Of a stretch of 50,840 nt of DNA, positions 1 to 9,746 are shown one piece after another. Position numbers and translations under genes: made by a program. The first letter of the stretch is position 1. Every line of letters begins with the position of its first letter. This DNA comes from an uncultured bacterium (lineage in GTDB: Bacteria > Actinomycetota > Actinomycetes > S36-B12): assembly GCA_903850745.1 (NCBI GenBank), contig CAINMH010000138.1:1-50840 (forward strand). The letters are read 5' to 3'. Below the pieces are notes generated by a model that had not been told where the DNA came from, did no database searches, and saw only the letters and a program-made list of their open reading frames with translations.

Positions 1-1
1 C

Positions 2-769
2 AAAGTCCAAGGCATCTCGTTCTATGAACGCATCAACGAGATGGCTGAAGCATCCGTCGCCGAAGAGCGCCAAGCAGTGCAAGACGCAGGGCATGATCCG
101 GCGAGCGTGCGCACGATCAACCAATGCCGAGCAGATGTCTTGGTTGAGTTGGTCCTCAACGCCGGAAACATCACCTCGAATGGCAAGGGCCAGCAGGGTG
201 AGGCAACACACGAGACTGCCACTGCCGTTATCGGATGCGGTAACTCCTCTGCCCGTGTGAGTGTTGGTCTGCTGATCGACCTGCCAACTCTTCTCGCGCT
301 GCGTGACAACCCCGCGGAGCTACCCGGCTACGGACCACTTGATCCCGAACTTGCTCGAGCACTTGCTGCCGACAATGAATGGCGAAGATTTCTGCACGAT
401 CCGATAACCGGACAAATATTGGACCTCGGCCACACAAAATACGAACCCAGTCGAAAACTTCGAGAATTCATTCATGCCCGAGACCCCAAATGCACCTATC
501 CCGGATGCAACCATCAAGCGCGAAGATCCCAACTCGACCACATCACACCCTGGCCCCAAGGTCCAACCGACCGCCACAACCTGCACCCGTTATGCGTGCA
601 TCACCACAACTTGAAAACGCATGGCAATTGGCAGGTCACCCGCGACCACGATTCGGGCGAAACTACTTGGACCAGCCCTAGAGGTCTCAGAGCGATAGCA
701 CCACACCCTTACACGCCCACGCCCAAAATAGTCTCGCCCGACGAAAACGACGGACCACCACCGTTCTGA
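2..769 (+). CDS. HNH endonuclease domain protein (DUF222/13E12-type), 5' truncated by window edge
   Basis: Frame is open from base 2 (KVQGISFYERINEM...); C-terminal HNH motif CTYPGCNHQARRSQLDHITPWPQGPTDRHNLHPLCVHHHNLKTH. Confidence 0.85.
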   Translation, partial: KVQGISFYERINEMAEASVAEERQAVQDAGHDPASVRTINQCRADVLVELVLNAGNITSNGKGQQGEATHETATAVIGCGNSSARVSVGLLIDLPTLLALRDNPAELPGYGPLDPELARALAADNEWRRFLHDPITGQILDLGHTKYEPSRKLREFIHARDPKCTYPGCNHQARRSQLDHITPWPQGPTDRHNLHPLCVHHHNLKTHGNWQVTRDHDSGETTWTSPRGLRAIAPHPYTPTPKIVSPDENDGPPPF

Positions 770-818
770 AATCTCGAGTCGCGTCGCCTCGTAGCCGCAC
801 CTTAGGTAGCGTGGGTAC

Positions 819-1787
819 ATGTTCGCTGTCTATGCAGATCACATTGATGCCGATAACCCGCTGAACGCACTCGTCGTGGGGGAGCGCCCCGAGCCCGAGG
901 TGCCCGATGGCTGGGTAGTGGTGGACGTCAAGGCCGCGAGCCTCAATCACCACGATCTGTGGTCGCTGAAGGGGGTGGGCATCACTGAAGACCGCATGCC
1001 AATGATCCTCGGCTGCGACGCGGCGGGGATCGCACCGGATGGTTCTGAAGTGATTCTGTACTCCGTCATAGCCGACGCCAAGGCGGGCAACGGGGACGAG
1101 ACACTTGACCCACGTCGGTCAATGCTCTCGGAGATCTATCCGGGCACCTTGGCCGCGCGCGTAGCCGTGCCGGCCACCAACTTGATCCCCAAGCCCGCCG
1201 AACTTACGTGGGCCGAGGCTGCTTGCTTGCCGACCGCATGGTTGACCGCTTATCGCATGCTTGCAACGCGTTCTGGGCTTAAGCCCGGAGACACCGTGCT
1301 GGTGCAAGGCGCTGGCGGCGGCGTCGCGACAGCATGCATCGTTTTAGGAAAGGCTCTGGGCTTTCGCGTCTGGGCCACCTCGCGTGATGAAGCCAAGCGC
1401 GCTCGTGCTCTCGAGCTTGGTGCTGATGCGGTGTTTGAGCCGGGTGCCAGATTGCCTGAGCGTGTTGATTCGGTCATGGAGACTGTGGGTGCTGCGACAT
1501 GGAGTCACACGCTGAAGTCACTCAGACCGGGCGGCACCGTGGTCATCTCGGGAGCAACGAGTGGACCCAACCCGCCCGCGGATCTTGCGCGCGTGTTCTT
1601 CCTGCAACTCAGCATCATCGGGTCAACGATGGGTACCATCGAAGAACTTCGCGCTCTGGTTGATTTGTGCGTCAAGACCGGAGTACGACCGCTGATCGAC
1701 AGTGAGCGGCCAATGGCTCAAGCGCGCGAGGCGTTCGAAGTGCTTGCCGGTGGAGACGTCTTCGGCAAACTCGTACTTACGTTGTAG
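819..1787 (+). CDS. Zinc-independent MDR-family alcohol dehydrogenase / quinone oxidoreductase
   Basis: GroES-like N-term, nucleotide-binding VLVQGAGGGVATACIVLGKALG, MDR architecture. Confidence 0.85.
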   Translation: MFAVYADHIDADNPLNALVVGERPEPEVPDGWVVVDVKAASLNHHDLWSLKGVGITEDRMPMILGCDAAGIAPDGSEVILYSVIADAKAGNGDETLDPRRSMLSEIYPGTLAARVAVPATNLIPKPAELTWAEAACLPTAWLTAYRMLATRSGLKPGDTVLVQGAGGGVATACIVLGKALGFRVWATSRDEAKRARALELGADAVFEPGARLPERVDSVMETVGAATWSHTLKSLRPGGTVVISGATSGPNPPADLARVFFLQLSIIGSTMGTIEELRALVDLCVKTGVRPLIDSERPMAQAREAFEVLAGGDVFGKLVLTL

Positions 1788-3039
1788 CAACCTCTTCGCG
1801 ACCGTCCTCGGCAGGAGTGAGTTCACGGCGCAGCAACTGCGACAGCAGGCCAGCCACGAGACAGCCGCAGGCGATAATGAGGGCCCATAGAACGCCGCGC
1901 CCCGAACCGATGAGCGCACCAGTGAAAACTGGAGCAAGCATGGATCCCAATGACCATGTCAACGACTGTGCGGCGTTATAGCGTCCGCGTAGGTGATCGG
2001 GTGCAATCGCGTTGATGAGACTCGGGGCGGTAGGGCTCCACACAGTTTCGCCCAGAGCGAAAATGAGCGTGGCAATCAACAGAACAGTGATTGCTGCCCA
2101 GGTGGGAAACCCTGGCACGAGTGCCCCGAGGAACCACGAAGCAGCCCACAGCAACGCGGTGAGTCCAAGTAGTCGCACACGCGAGCGTCCGCGCAGCCAC
2201 TTAAGCACGAGCAACTGGCCCACGACAATAGTGAGTGTGTTGACGAGAAAGACGATGCCGATCAGGCGAGCGGAGAGTTGCGCGGTGTCGGTGATGAAGA
2301 TCGCGAGGCCAGCCTCCATCGAGCCATAGCCGCAGGTGATCAAGATGAGTGAAGCGAGTACGACTCCAAGCAGTCGTCGATCGCGCAGTGCGACGCTCCA
2401 GCCACCACGTACCTCAATGTCGTCCTTGTCCCGCGTGATGGGTCCACCGTGACGACGTAATGTGAGGATCACAACCCAGAAAATCAAGTACGTCGCCGCA
2501 TCAGCGAGATACAAGACCATAAACGTCTCTGGTCTAGACACATCGACGATCGATGCGCCGATAAGACCACCAAGACCCAGACCCAGATTAAGCATCATGA
2601 AGCTCACGGCGAATGCAGTCGAGCGCTGATGATCGGGGACGACCTGTGCGATGAAGGTGCTGAGTGGACCCCATACGCCGGATGCACCAAGTGCCATCAA
2701 GGTAGCCACTGCAAAAGTCTTTGCGGGGGAATCGACGAAACCCATGAGCCCAACGCCAGCTGACTCAAGAAGTAGCGCGACCAGGATCACCTTGCGTGGA
2801 CCGATGCGGTCGGTGATGGTGCCAACTGCCGGCGTGGCAGCTAAGCCGATAACGGCCATCCACGTCAACACGAGCGAAGCCGTGAGGATCGACAACGACC
2901 GCACCTGCGAGAGGTAGACGATCAGCAGCGACAAAGTCATGCCGCTGCCCACTGAGTCGAGAAGTCGTCCCAGCAACAGCACGCGCAAAGGTCCTCGCAC
3001 GACGGCGCGTACGTCCTTGAGGGCGCTGGTGGAAGTCAC
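1777..3039 (-). CDS. MFS transporter
   Basis: 12-TM-like hydrophobic pattern, MFS loop motif TDRIGPRKVIL. Confidence 0.85.
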   Translation of the reverse strand: MTSTSALKDVRAVVRGPLRVLLLGRLLDSVGSGMTLSLLIVYLSQVRSLSILTASLVLTWMAVIGLAATPAVGTITDRIGPRKVILVALLLESAGVGLMGFVDSPAKTFAVATLMALGASGVWGPLSTFIAQVVPDHQRSTAFAVSFMMLNLGLGLGGLIGASIVDVSRPETFMVLYLADAATYLIFWVVILTLRRHGGPITRDKDDIEVRGGWSVALRDRRLLGVVLASLILITCGYGSMEAGLAIFITDTAQLSARLIGIVFLVNTLTIVVGQLLVLKWLRGRSRVRLLGLTALLWAASWFLGALVPGFPTWAAITVLLIATLIFALGETVWSPTAPSLINAIAPDHLRGRYNAAQSLTWSLGSMLAPVFTGALIGSGRGVLWALIIACGCLVAGLLSQLLRRELTPAEDGREEVATT

Positions 3040-3060
3040 CCGCCCGATGGTAGCCCCCGG

Positions 3061-3243
3061 CTAGTCCTCGTCGGTGTCGTCATCGAGGCGGGCCAGCCAC
3101 GTGGCTAGGCGCTCGATGGGCACCTCAAACTCCGGATTGAGGTCCACAAAAGTGCGAAATTGGTCGGCGAGAACCTCGATAGTGACCTCTTCGTCACCAC
3201 GGCGCTTGACGAGTTCTTCTATGCCTCGGTCGGTGAAGTACAT
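3061..3243 (-). CDS. DUF6104-like small protein immediately downstream of kgd
   Basis: 60 aa MYFTDRGIEELVKRRGDEEVTIEVLADQFRTFVDLNPEFEVPIERLATWLARL; conserved small protein adjacent to kgd in actinobacteria (recalled). Confidence 0.75.
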   Translation of the reverse strand: MYFTDRGIEELVKRRGDEEVTIEVLADQFRTFVDLNPEFEVPIERLATWLARLDDDTDED

Positions 3244-3251
3244 GTGCCCCC

Positions 3252-6200
3252 TTAGATCCGGAAAGCAGCCTCAACGAGAGCAGCCTGCTCAACGTCGTGA
3301 CGATGATGGGCACCCACTGCCGGCGAAGAAGAAGCCGGACGCGAGACAACGCGCAACGGGCGATCAAGTAGCGGCGGCAAATTGACCGCGAAGAAGCTCG
3401 CGGCACCTTGATTTGCTGGCTCTTCTTGCACCCACACCAATTCGGCACCGGGATAGTCGGCCAGTACCTTCGGCAACGTGCGCGTCGCTATCGGGTAGAG
3501 CCGCTCCATGCGAACGATGGCCACGTCAGTGCGACCGGTGCGCTCGCGCTCGGCAGCGAGGTCGTAGTAGACCTTGCCGGCGCACATCAATACGCGACGA
3601 ACCCCTTCCTTCGCGACGGTGGTGTCGGGAAGGATCGGGCGGAATGTGCCCTGGGTGAAGTCCTCAAGTGGTGAACTCGCTTGCTTTGCACGCAGAAGTG
3701 ACTTCGGCGTGAAGATGACGAGTGGGCGTGTGAGTTTGGAGTAGACCTGCCAACGCAGCAGATGGAAGTACGACGCTGGGTTAGAGGGCATCGCAACCGT
3801 CATATTGTCCTGAGCGCACAACTGCAAGAAGCGCTCGACGCGTGCAGACGAATGATCAGGACCCTGACCCTCGAAGCCGTGGGGGAGCAGCAGTGTGACC
3901 GCTGAGCGCTGGTTCCACTTTTGCTCACCTGCGGAAATGAACTCGTCGATGATTGTCTGCGCGCCATTGACGAAATCGCCGAACTGCGCCTCCCACATGA
4001 CGAGTACGTCGGGTCGCGCAACGGAGTAGCCGTATTCGAAGCCGAGAACTGCGAATTCGCTCAGGAGTGAGTCGTAGACCCACAATTTCGATCCATCGCG
4101 GTAGCACTGCTTCAGTGGCTTGTACTGCCAGCCCGTCGCCTTGTCCACTATGACTGCGTGGCGGTGACCGAAGGTGCCACGACGTGAATCCTGACCCGAG
4201 AGGCGAACACTGCGACCGTCGAGTAGGAGCGAGCCGAAGGCAAGCGCCTCGCCCGTGCCCCAGTCGATCTGGTCGTCTTGGATCATCTGCGCGCGGCGTT
4301 GCAGCTGCGGCGCGAGTCGGGGGTGCACGGTGAAGCCTTCCGGCATTTCGAGCTGGGTACGGATGACCTCGTCGACTGCTTCGCGGGTGATGCCCGTGGG
4401 CACCTCCCATGAAGGTGCCTGTGGTTCCAGAGTGCTCTGGCCGTCGCGTACGACCTCAGCGGAGCTGTGGCTGAAGTCCTCACCCGCAGGTTGATGTGTC
4501 GCTTGGAAGATTCCCTCGAGCTGCTCTTGGAAGTGCTTGAGTGCATTCTCGGCTTCTTCGAGTGTGATGTCGCCGCGGCCGATCAGCGCTTCGGTGTAGT
4601 GCTTGCGTGTGGAACGCTTGGCGTCGATCAACTCATACATCTTCGGCTGAGTCAGCGAGGGATCATCTGCCTCGTTGTGGCCTCGGCGTCTGTAAGACAC
4701 TAGGTCGATGACGACGTCCTTGCCGAACGTCTGCCGGAACTCAAAGGCGAGTTCGGCAACTCGTACAACGGCCTCAGGGTCATCGCCGTTCACATGGAAG
4801 ATCGGCACCTGAATTATATGAGCCACGTCAGTCGGGTAGACAGACGAGCGGCTGTATCGCGGCGATGTGGTGAAGCCCACCTGGTTGTTGACGACGATGT
4901 GAATCGTGCCGCCCGTGCGGTAGCCCTGCAGTTGTGACATCTGCAAGGTCTCTTGCACGATGCCCTGACCGGCGAACGACGCATCGCCATGCATGAGGAT
5001 CGGCAAGATAGACGACATCTCGTCCTTGGGCAGCTGATCCTGCTTGGCCCGCACGATGCCCTCGAGAACGGGATTGACCGCCTCTAGGTGCGAGGGGTTG
5101 GCCGCGAGATAGACCTTCGTGGTTGCGCCGTCTTGTGCAGTGAAAGTACCGCTGGTGCCGAGGTGGTACTTCACGTCGCCGGAGCCCTGTACGGACTCTT
5201 CGCCGTAATGGCCCTCGAACTCTTGGAAGATCTGGGCGTAAGACTTGCCTGCCACGTTTGCGAGCACATTGAGGCGTCCGCGATGCGGCATGCCGATCGC
5301 AACCTCAGAAACGTTCTTGTGCGCAGATGCTGTGAGGATCTGATCGAGCAGCGGGATGAGTGATTCGCTGCCCTCGAGGGAGAAACGCTTTTGCCCCACG
5401 TACTTTGTTTGCAGGAATGACTCGAAGGCCTCTGCTTCATTAAGCTTGTGCAGGATTCGAAGCTGCTCGTCGCGATCGACCTTGCGGTGGGGCACCTCAA
5501 CTCGGTCTTGAATCCACTTACGCTGATCGGGATCTTGAATGTGCATGTATTCGATGCCGACAGAGCGTGTGTAAGAGTCGCGCAGCACACCGAGAATGTC
5601 ACGCAGTTTCATTAGCGGCTTGCCAGCGAAGCCGCCAGTCGCAAACTCGCGATCGAGGTCCCAGAGGGTCAGATTGTGGGTCAGGACGTCGAGATCTGGA
5701 TGCGCACGCTGCTTGTATTCGAGTGGATCGGTGTCGGCCATGAGATGGCCACGAACACGGTAGGCATGGATGACTTGCTGCACTCGGACGTTCTTGTCGA
5801 GGTCTGTTTCGTGTGAGGCCGAGATGTCGTGCGCCCAGCGAATCGGCTCGTAGGGAACGCGAAGCGACTTAAAGATGTCGTCGTAGAAACCGTCCTCGCC
5901 GAGCAGGAGGGCGTGGACCCGCGCCAGAAAGTCACCGGACTGAGCGCCCTGGATGATGCGATGGTCGTAGGTCGACGTCAGCGTGAGGATCTTCGACACG
6001 GCATTGCGCACAATTGACTCCGCGGAGGCACCCTGCCATTCGGCTGGGTATTCAAGTGCGCCAGCACCGATGATGCAGCCTTGGCCCTGCATGAGCCTCG
6101 GTACAGAGTGAACGGTGCCGATGGTGCCGGGATTGGTGAGGCTGATCGTGGTGCCTACGAAATCATCGACCCCGAGTTTGTTGTTGCGTGCCCGGCGGAC

Positions 6201-6854
6201 AAGATCCTCGTAGGTGGCGTGGAACATTGCGAAGTCCATGGTCTCAGCGGCTTTGATGCTGGGCACCATCAACGTGCGCGATCCATCAGGCTTTTGTAGG
6301 TCGATCGCAAGACCGAAGTTCACATGCGGGGGAGTGACCACGGTGGGCTTGCCGTCGATCTCGGCGAATGAGTTGTTCATTGCCGGCTGCGCTGCGATTG
6401 CCTTGACGATTGCGTAACCGATGATGTGCGTGAACGACACCTTGCCGCCGCGACCGCGGGCGAGATGACGATTGATCACGTTGCGGTTGTCGGTGAGAAG
6501 TTTTGCGGGCACCGCACGAACGCTGGTGGCCGTTGGCACGCCGAGGCTGGCTTCCATGTTGTCCACGAGTCGCGCAGCGGGGCCGCGCATCACGGTGGTT
6601 GTCGCCTCTGCGGGTGCAGACGTGGGTGCAGTGACCGGCGCGGCGACGGGGGTCGCGGCAGCAGGAGCGGCTGCAGGCACTGGCGCGATAACTTTGGCGA
6701 CCATCGTCGCGTCACCTGGGACGTAGTCGGTAAAGAAGTCCCACCACGCCGGATCCACGCTATTGCGATCGGCGAGGAATTGCTGGTAGATCTCGTCTAC
6801 GAGCCATTCATTGGGTCCGAAGGTGGAAAGCCTGTCCGCAGCATCAGAAGTCAC
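3252..6854 (-). CDS. kgd: Multifunctional 2-oxoglutarate metabolism enzyme (2-oxoglutarate decarboxylase/dehydrogenase E1 with E2-like succinyltransferase domain)
   Basis: 1200 aa; N-term FGPNEWLVDEIYQQFLADRNSVDPAWWDFF, acyltransferase domain with TSTYDHRIIQGAQSGDFL, TPP-dependent E1 domain. Confidence 0.97.
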   Translation of the reverse strand: MTSDAADRLSTFGPNEWLVDEIYQQFLADRNSVDPAWWDFFTDYVPGDATMVAKVIAPVPAAAPAAATPVAAPVTAPTSAPAEATTTVMRGPAARLVDNMEASLGVPTATSVRAVPAKLLTDNRNVINRHLARGRGGKVSFTHIIGYAIVKAIAAQPAMNNSFAEIDGKPTVVTPPHVNFGLAIDLQKPDGSRTLMVPSIKAAETMDFAMFHATYEDLVRRARNNKLGVDDFVGTTISLTNPGTIGTVHSVPRLMQGQGCIIGAGALEYPAEWQGASAESIVRNAVSKILTLTSTYDHRIIQGAQSGDFLARVHALLLGEDGFYDDIFKSLRVPYEPIRWAHDISASHETDLDKNVRVQQVIHAYRVRGHLMADTDPLEYKQRAHPDLDVLTHNLTLWDLDREFATGGFAGKPLMKLRDILGVLRDSYTRSVGIEYMHIQDPDQRKWIQDRVEVPHRKVDRDEQLRILHKLNEAEAFESFLQTKYVGQKRFSLEGSESLIPLLDQILTASAHKNVSEVAIGMPHRGRLNVLANVAGKSYAQIFQEFEGHYGEESVQGSGDVKYHLGTSGTFTAQDGATTKVYLAANPSHLEAVNPVLEGIVRAKQDQLPKDEMSSILPILMHGDASFAGQGIVQETLQMSQLQGYRTGGTIHIVVNNQVGFTTSPRYSRSSVYPTDVAHIIQVPIFHVNGDDPEAVVRVAELAFEFRQTFGKDVVIDLVSYRRRGHNEADDPSLTQPKMYELIDAKRSTRKHYTEALIGRGDITLEEAENALKHFQEQLEGIFQATHQPAGEDFSHSSAEVVRDGQSTLEPQAPSWEVPTGITREAVDEVIRTQLEMPEGFTVHPRLAPQLQRRAQMIQDDQIDWGTGEALAFGSLLLDGRSVRLSGQDSRRGTFGHRHAVIVDKATGWQYKPLKQCYRDGSKLWVYDSLLSEFAVLGFEYGYSVARPDVLVMWEAQFGDFVNGAQTIIDEFISAGEQKWNQRSAVTLLLPHGFEGQGPDHSSARVERFLQLCAQDNMTVAMPSNPASYFHLLRWQVYSKLTRPLVIFTPKSLLRAKQASSPLEDFTQGTFRPILPDTTVAKEGVRRVLMCAGKVYYDLAAERERTGRTDVAIVRMERLYPIATRTLPKVLADYPGAELVWVQEEPANQGAASFFAVNLPPLLDRPLRVVSRPASSSPAVGAHHRHDVEQAALVEAAFRI

Positions 6855-6968
6855 GGGATAAGACTAATCGCGGCTTCCCGGATCGCTCATGCGGCGGTCA
6901 CGGGAGCGACCGAAGTATTGCGTGGGTCACATCTCTGGCGCAAAAGTCCTGCTGGTGGCGCTCGTTGC

Positions 6969-7811
6969 CTACCAGACGTAGAAACCGCGGCCAGTCTTGC
7001 GACCTAGGTGGCCCTCTGCGACCAGGTCCCTGAGGATCTGTGGAGGCGCGAACCGTGGGCCGAGTTGTGACTCTAGATACTCCGCAATCGCCAATCGCAC
7101 GTCGAGACCCACGACATCTGTGGTGCGGAGCGGACCCATGGGGTGTTTATAGCCCAGCGTCATTGCCGTGTCGATGTCCTCCGCCGAAGCCACACCTTCC
7201 TCGACCATTCGCATGGCCTCAAGTGCCAGCCCGACGCCGAGCCGAGAAGATGCAAAGCCAGGGGAGTCGGTCACCTGAATGGGAGTCTTGCCCAAATCTG
7301 TCGTCCAGTCCCGCGCGAGCGCGACAAGCTCGGGCGAGGTCTGCGCGCCCACGACGATCTCGATAAGAGAACTCGCGGGGACAGGATTGAAGAAGTGCAG
7401 GCCAATGAGTCGCTCAGGCGCAGACAACGACTCGGCGATGCCATTGAGGGACAGGCTTGACGTGTTTGTGCCCAGCCACGCGTCGGGAACGACCTCCTGA
7501 ACACTGCGTAGCACGGCACGCTTCAACTCGAGAACCTCGGGGACGGCCTCGATGACGAGGGAGCAGCCCGCTAGACCCGCAGATTCGGTCACTACTGTGA
7601 GTCGGGCGGTTATTGCTGCAACTGTCTCGGAAAGCCCGCCACGCTTGTCCGCTTGCGCAAGGGATGCAGCGACTCGCTCGAGCGCGGCGGCGGCAGTTTC
7701 TGCTGTGGACTCGACGATGACGACCTTCGATCCGCCGATGAGGAAGGAATGGGCAATACCTGCACCCATTCGACCGCCGCCGTAAACACCAACCTGCGCT
7801 GGGAGCGTCAT
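6969..7811 (-). CDS. 3-hydroxyacyl-CoA / 3-hydroxybutyryl-CoA dehydrogenase
   Basis: Rossmann GVYGGGRMGAGIAHSFL, LHFFNPVP, C-term RKTGRGFYVW. Confidence 0.92.
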   Translation of the reverse strand: MTLPAQVGVYGGGRMGAGIAHSFLIGGSKVVIVESTAETAAAALERVAASLAQADKRGGLSETVAAITARLTVVTESAGLAGCSLVIEAVPEVLELKRAVLRSVQEVVPDAWLGTNTSSLSLNGIAESLSAPERLIGLHFFNPVPASSLIEIVVGAQTSPELVALARDWTTDLGKTPIQVTDSPGFASSRLGVGLALEAMRMVEEGVASAEDIDTAMTLGYKHPMGPLRTTDVVGLDVRLAIAEYLESQLGPRFAPPQILRDLVAEGHLGRKTGRGFYVW

Positions 7812-8545
7812 CGCTTCTTCCTCTCCAGAAAGGCCGTCATGCGTTCGTACTTCTCTTCGGTTTCGAATAGGACTGCTTGAGCGAGATCGTCAATGAACGG
7901 GTGCGCTTCCGCCGGGGCGTGGAAGACCGCCTTCGTGAGGCGCACTGCAAGGGGGACCTGCCCGGCGATTCGATCGGCCCACCGGTGACCGGCTTCGAGT
8001 AGGTGCTCAGGCTCGACGACTTCGCTAAGCAGGTGCACATCCAGCGCTTCGTCAGCCGTGAGCATCCGACCGGCGAGCAATATCTCCTTGGCCACTGCCT
8101 CACCTACAAGTTCCTTCAGACGCCACGTAGCGCCAGCAGCGGCAAGAATCCCGAGCCCTGGCTCCGGATTACCGATGCGCGTTCGCGTCGAACCGAGACG
8201 AAAGTCGCAGGCGTACGCAAGTTCGGCACCACCACCAATCGCGAATCCATCCAGAAGTGCGATTGAGGGCATAGGGAGGTGACGGATTCGATCGAACACA
8301 CTTGAGTTGATGCCCTTCAGTGCGTCACTACGGCGTCGCTCTCGAAGTTGAGCGATGTCAGCGCCGGCCGCAAAGAATCCCTCGCCTCCGCAGAGCAGAA
8401 GAGTCTTTGGGTTGCTTTCGAGAGATGCGCACAACGCGTGCAAATCGTCAACCATGGACTGGTCGATTGCATTGCGTGCCTCTGGTCGATCGAGTTGCGC
8501 GATGACGCGGTCTTCGCGCTCTTCGATCCTGACAGCGGCGGTCAT
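7808..8545 (-). CDS. Enoyl-CoA hydratase/isomerase family protein
   Basis: Crotonase motifs; preferred start MTAAVRIEERED (8545) overlaps thiolase stop; the longer ORF start (8746) lies inside the thiolase gene. Confidence 0.9.
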   Translation of the reverse strand: MTAAVRIEEREDRVIAQLDRPEARNAIDQSMVDDLHALCASLESNPKTLLLCGGEGFFAAGADIAQLRERRRSDALKGINSSVFDRIRHLPMPSIALLDGFAIGGGAELAYACDFRLGSTRTRIGNPEPGLGILAAAGATWRLKELVGEAVAKEILLAGRMLTADEALDVHLLSEVVEPEHLLEAGHRWADRIAGQVPLAVRLTKAVFHAPAEAHPFIDDLAQAVLFETEEKYERMTAFLERKKR

Positions 8546-9705
8546 GGACGTTCTACCAAGACAGCAACACCCTGGCCTACGCCGACGCACATGGTCGCAA
8601 GTCCCCGACGCGCGCCCGTGCGTTCCATTCGCCCGAGAAGAGTAAGCAGAATACGAGCCCCGGAAGCGCCTAGGGGATGCCCAAGCGCAATTGCTCCACC
8701 GTCCGAGTTCACGATCGCCGGGTCGAGATGCAGGTCTCGGATACACGCGATGGACTGGGACGCGAATGCCTCGTTGAGTTCGACAGCGTCGAGATCCTCT
8801 GTTGACCAGCCGGCCTTTGCCAATGCTTTCAAAGTTGCTGGCACGGGGCCGATTCCCATGATCGAGGGGTCAACACCGGCGCTCGCCGAAGCAACGATGC
8901 GGGCCCGAGGCGTGATTCCGTGCCGCTCGATGTAGTCGGTTCCTACGACAATGAGTGCCGCGGCACCGTCATTGAGCGAACTAGCATTACCGGCAGTGAT
9001 GAGGCCGCCGGGACCGTGTACGGGACGAAGCGCACTGAGCGTGTCCATACTCGTGTCCGAGCGCGGACCTTCATCAACGGTTACGTCGCCCACCGCGATG
9101 ATCTCGTCGGCGAATTTCCCTGCAGCGATAGCGGCCACTGCGTTCTGATGCGAACGGAGGGCGAACTCGTCGAGTTCCTCTCGAGTGAGGTTCCACTGTT
9201 GGGCCACCTTCTCGGCAGTCTCCGGCATGGAGAGCGTGGTGGACGCATCGAAGTGTGGGTTAGGGAAACGCCAGCCAATCGAAGTGTCGAATACTGCACC
9301 TGGTTTGGCCCATGCACGGCTCGGCTTCTCCATCACCCATGGTGCACGAGTCATAGATTCGACGCCACCGGCTACGACCACATCCGCATCACCGCAGCCA
9401 ATCATTTGGCGTGCCGTCACCACTGCAGAGAGACTCGACGCACAAAGACGATTGACTGTGATGCCCGGAATCGTGTTGGGAAGTCCCGCGAGAAGTGTTG
9501 CCATGCGAGCTACGTTGCGGTTGTCCTCACCTGCTTGATTTGCTCCACCGAATACCACCTCGTCGATCTGATCATCGGCAAGATTCGCGCGACGAATCGC
9601 TTCGCGAATCGTAATCGCCGCAAGATCGTCGGGACGCACATTTGCCAACTTGCCGCCATAGCGGCCGATGGGAGTGCGTGCTCCAGCGACGATGTAGGCG
9701 TCCAT
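8542..9705 (-). CDS. Acetyl-CoA C-acyltransferase (thiolase)
   Basis: VNRLCASSLSAV active-site Cys, ALGHPLGASGARI, CVGVGQGVA. Confidence 0.95.
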   Translation of the reverse strand: MDAYIVAGARTPIGRYGGKLANVRPDDLAAITIREAIRRANLADDQIDEVVFGGANQAGEDNRNVARMATLLAGLPNTIPGITVNRLCASSLSAVVTARQMIGCGDADVVVAGGVESMTRAPWVMEKPSRAWAKPGAVFDTSIGWRFPNPHFDASTTLSMPETAEKVAQQWNLTREELDEFALRSHQNAVAAIAAGKFADEIIAVGDVTVDEGPRSDTSMDTLSALRPVHGPGGLITAGNASSLNDGAAALIVVGTDYIERHGITPRARIVASASAGVDPSIMGIGPVPATLKALAKAGWSTEDLDAVELNEAFASQSIACIRDLHLDPAIVNSDGGAIALGHPLGASGARILLTLLGRMERTGARRGLATMCVGVGQGVAVLVERP

Positions 9706-9746
9706 GTCTCTCCTTGACGTGCGTGTGTAATGACTTCGCGCTGAGA

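Noticed and set aside
817-828. ATGTTCGCT resembling the Mo-hydroxylase promoter motif
   Set aside because: It is the start codon region (ATG TTC GCT) of the 819 ORF, not an intergenic site.
8542-8746. Extended N-terminus of the enoyl-CoA hydratase ORF
   Set aside because: Overlaps thiolase coding sequence; MTAAVRIEE at 8545 fits homologues and ATG/stop coupling.
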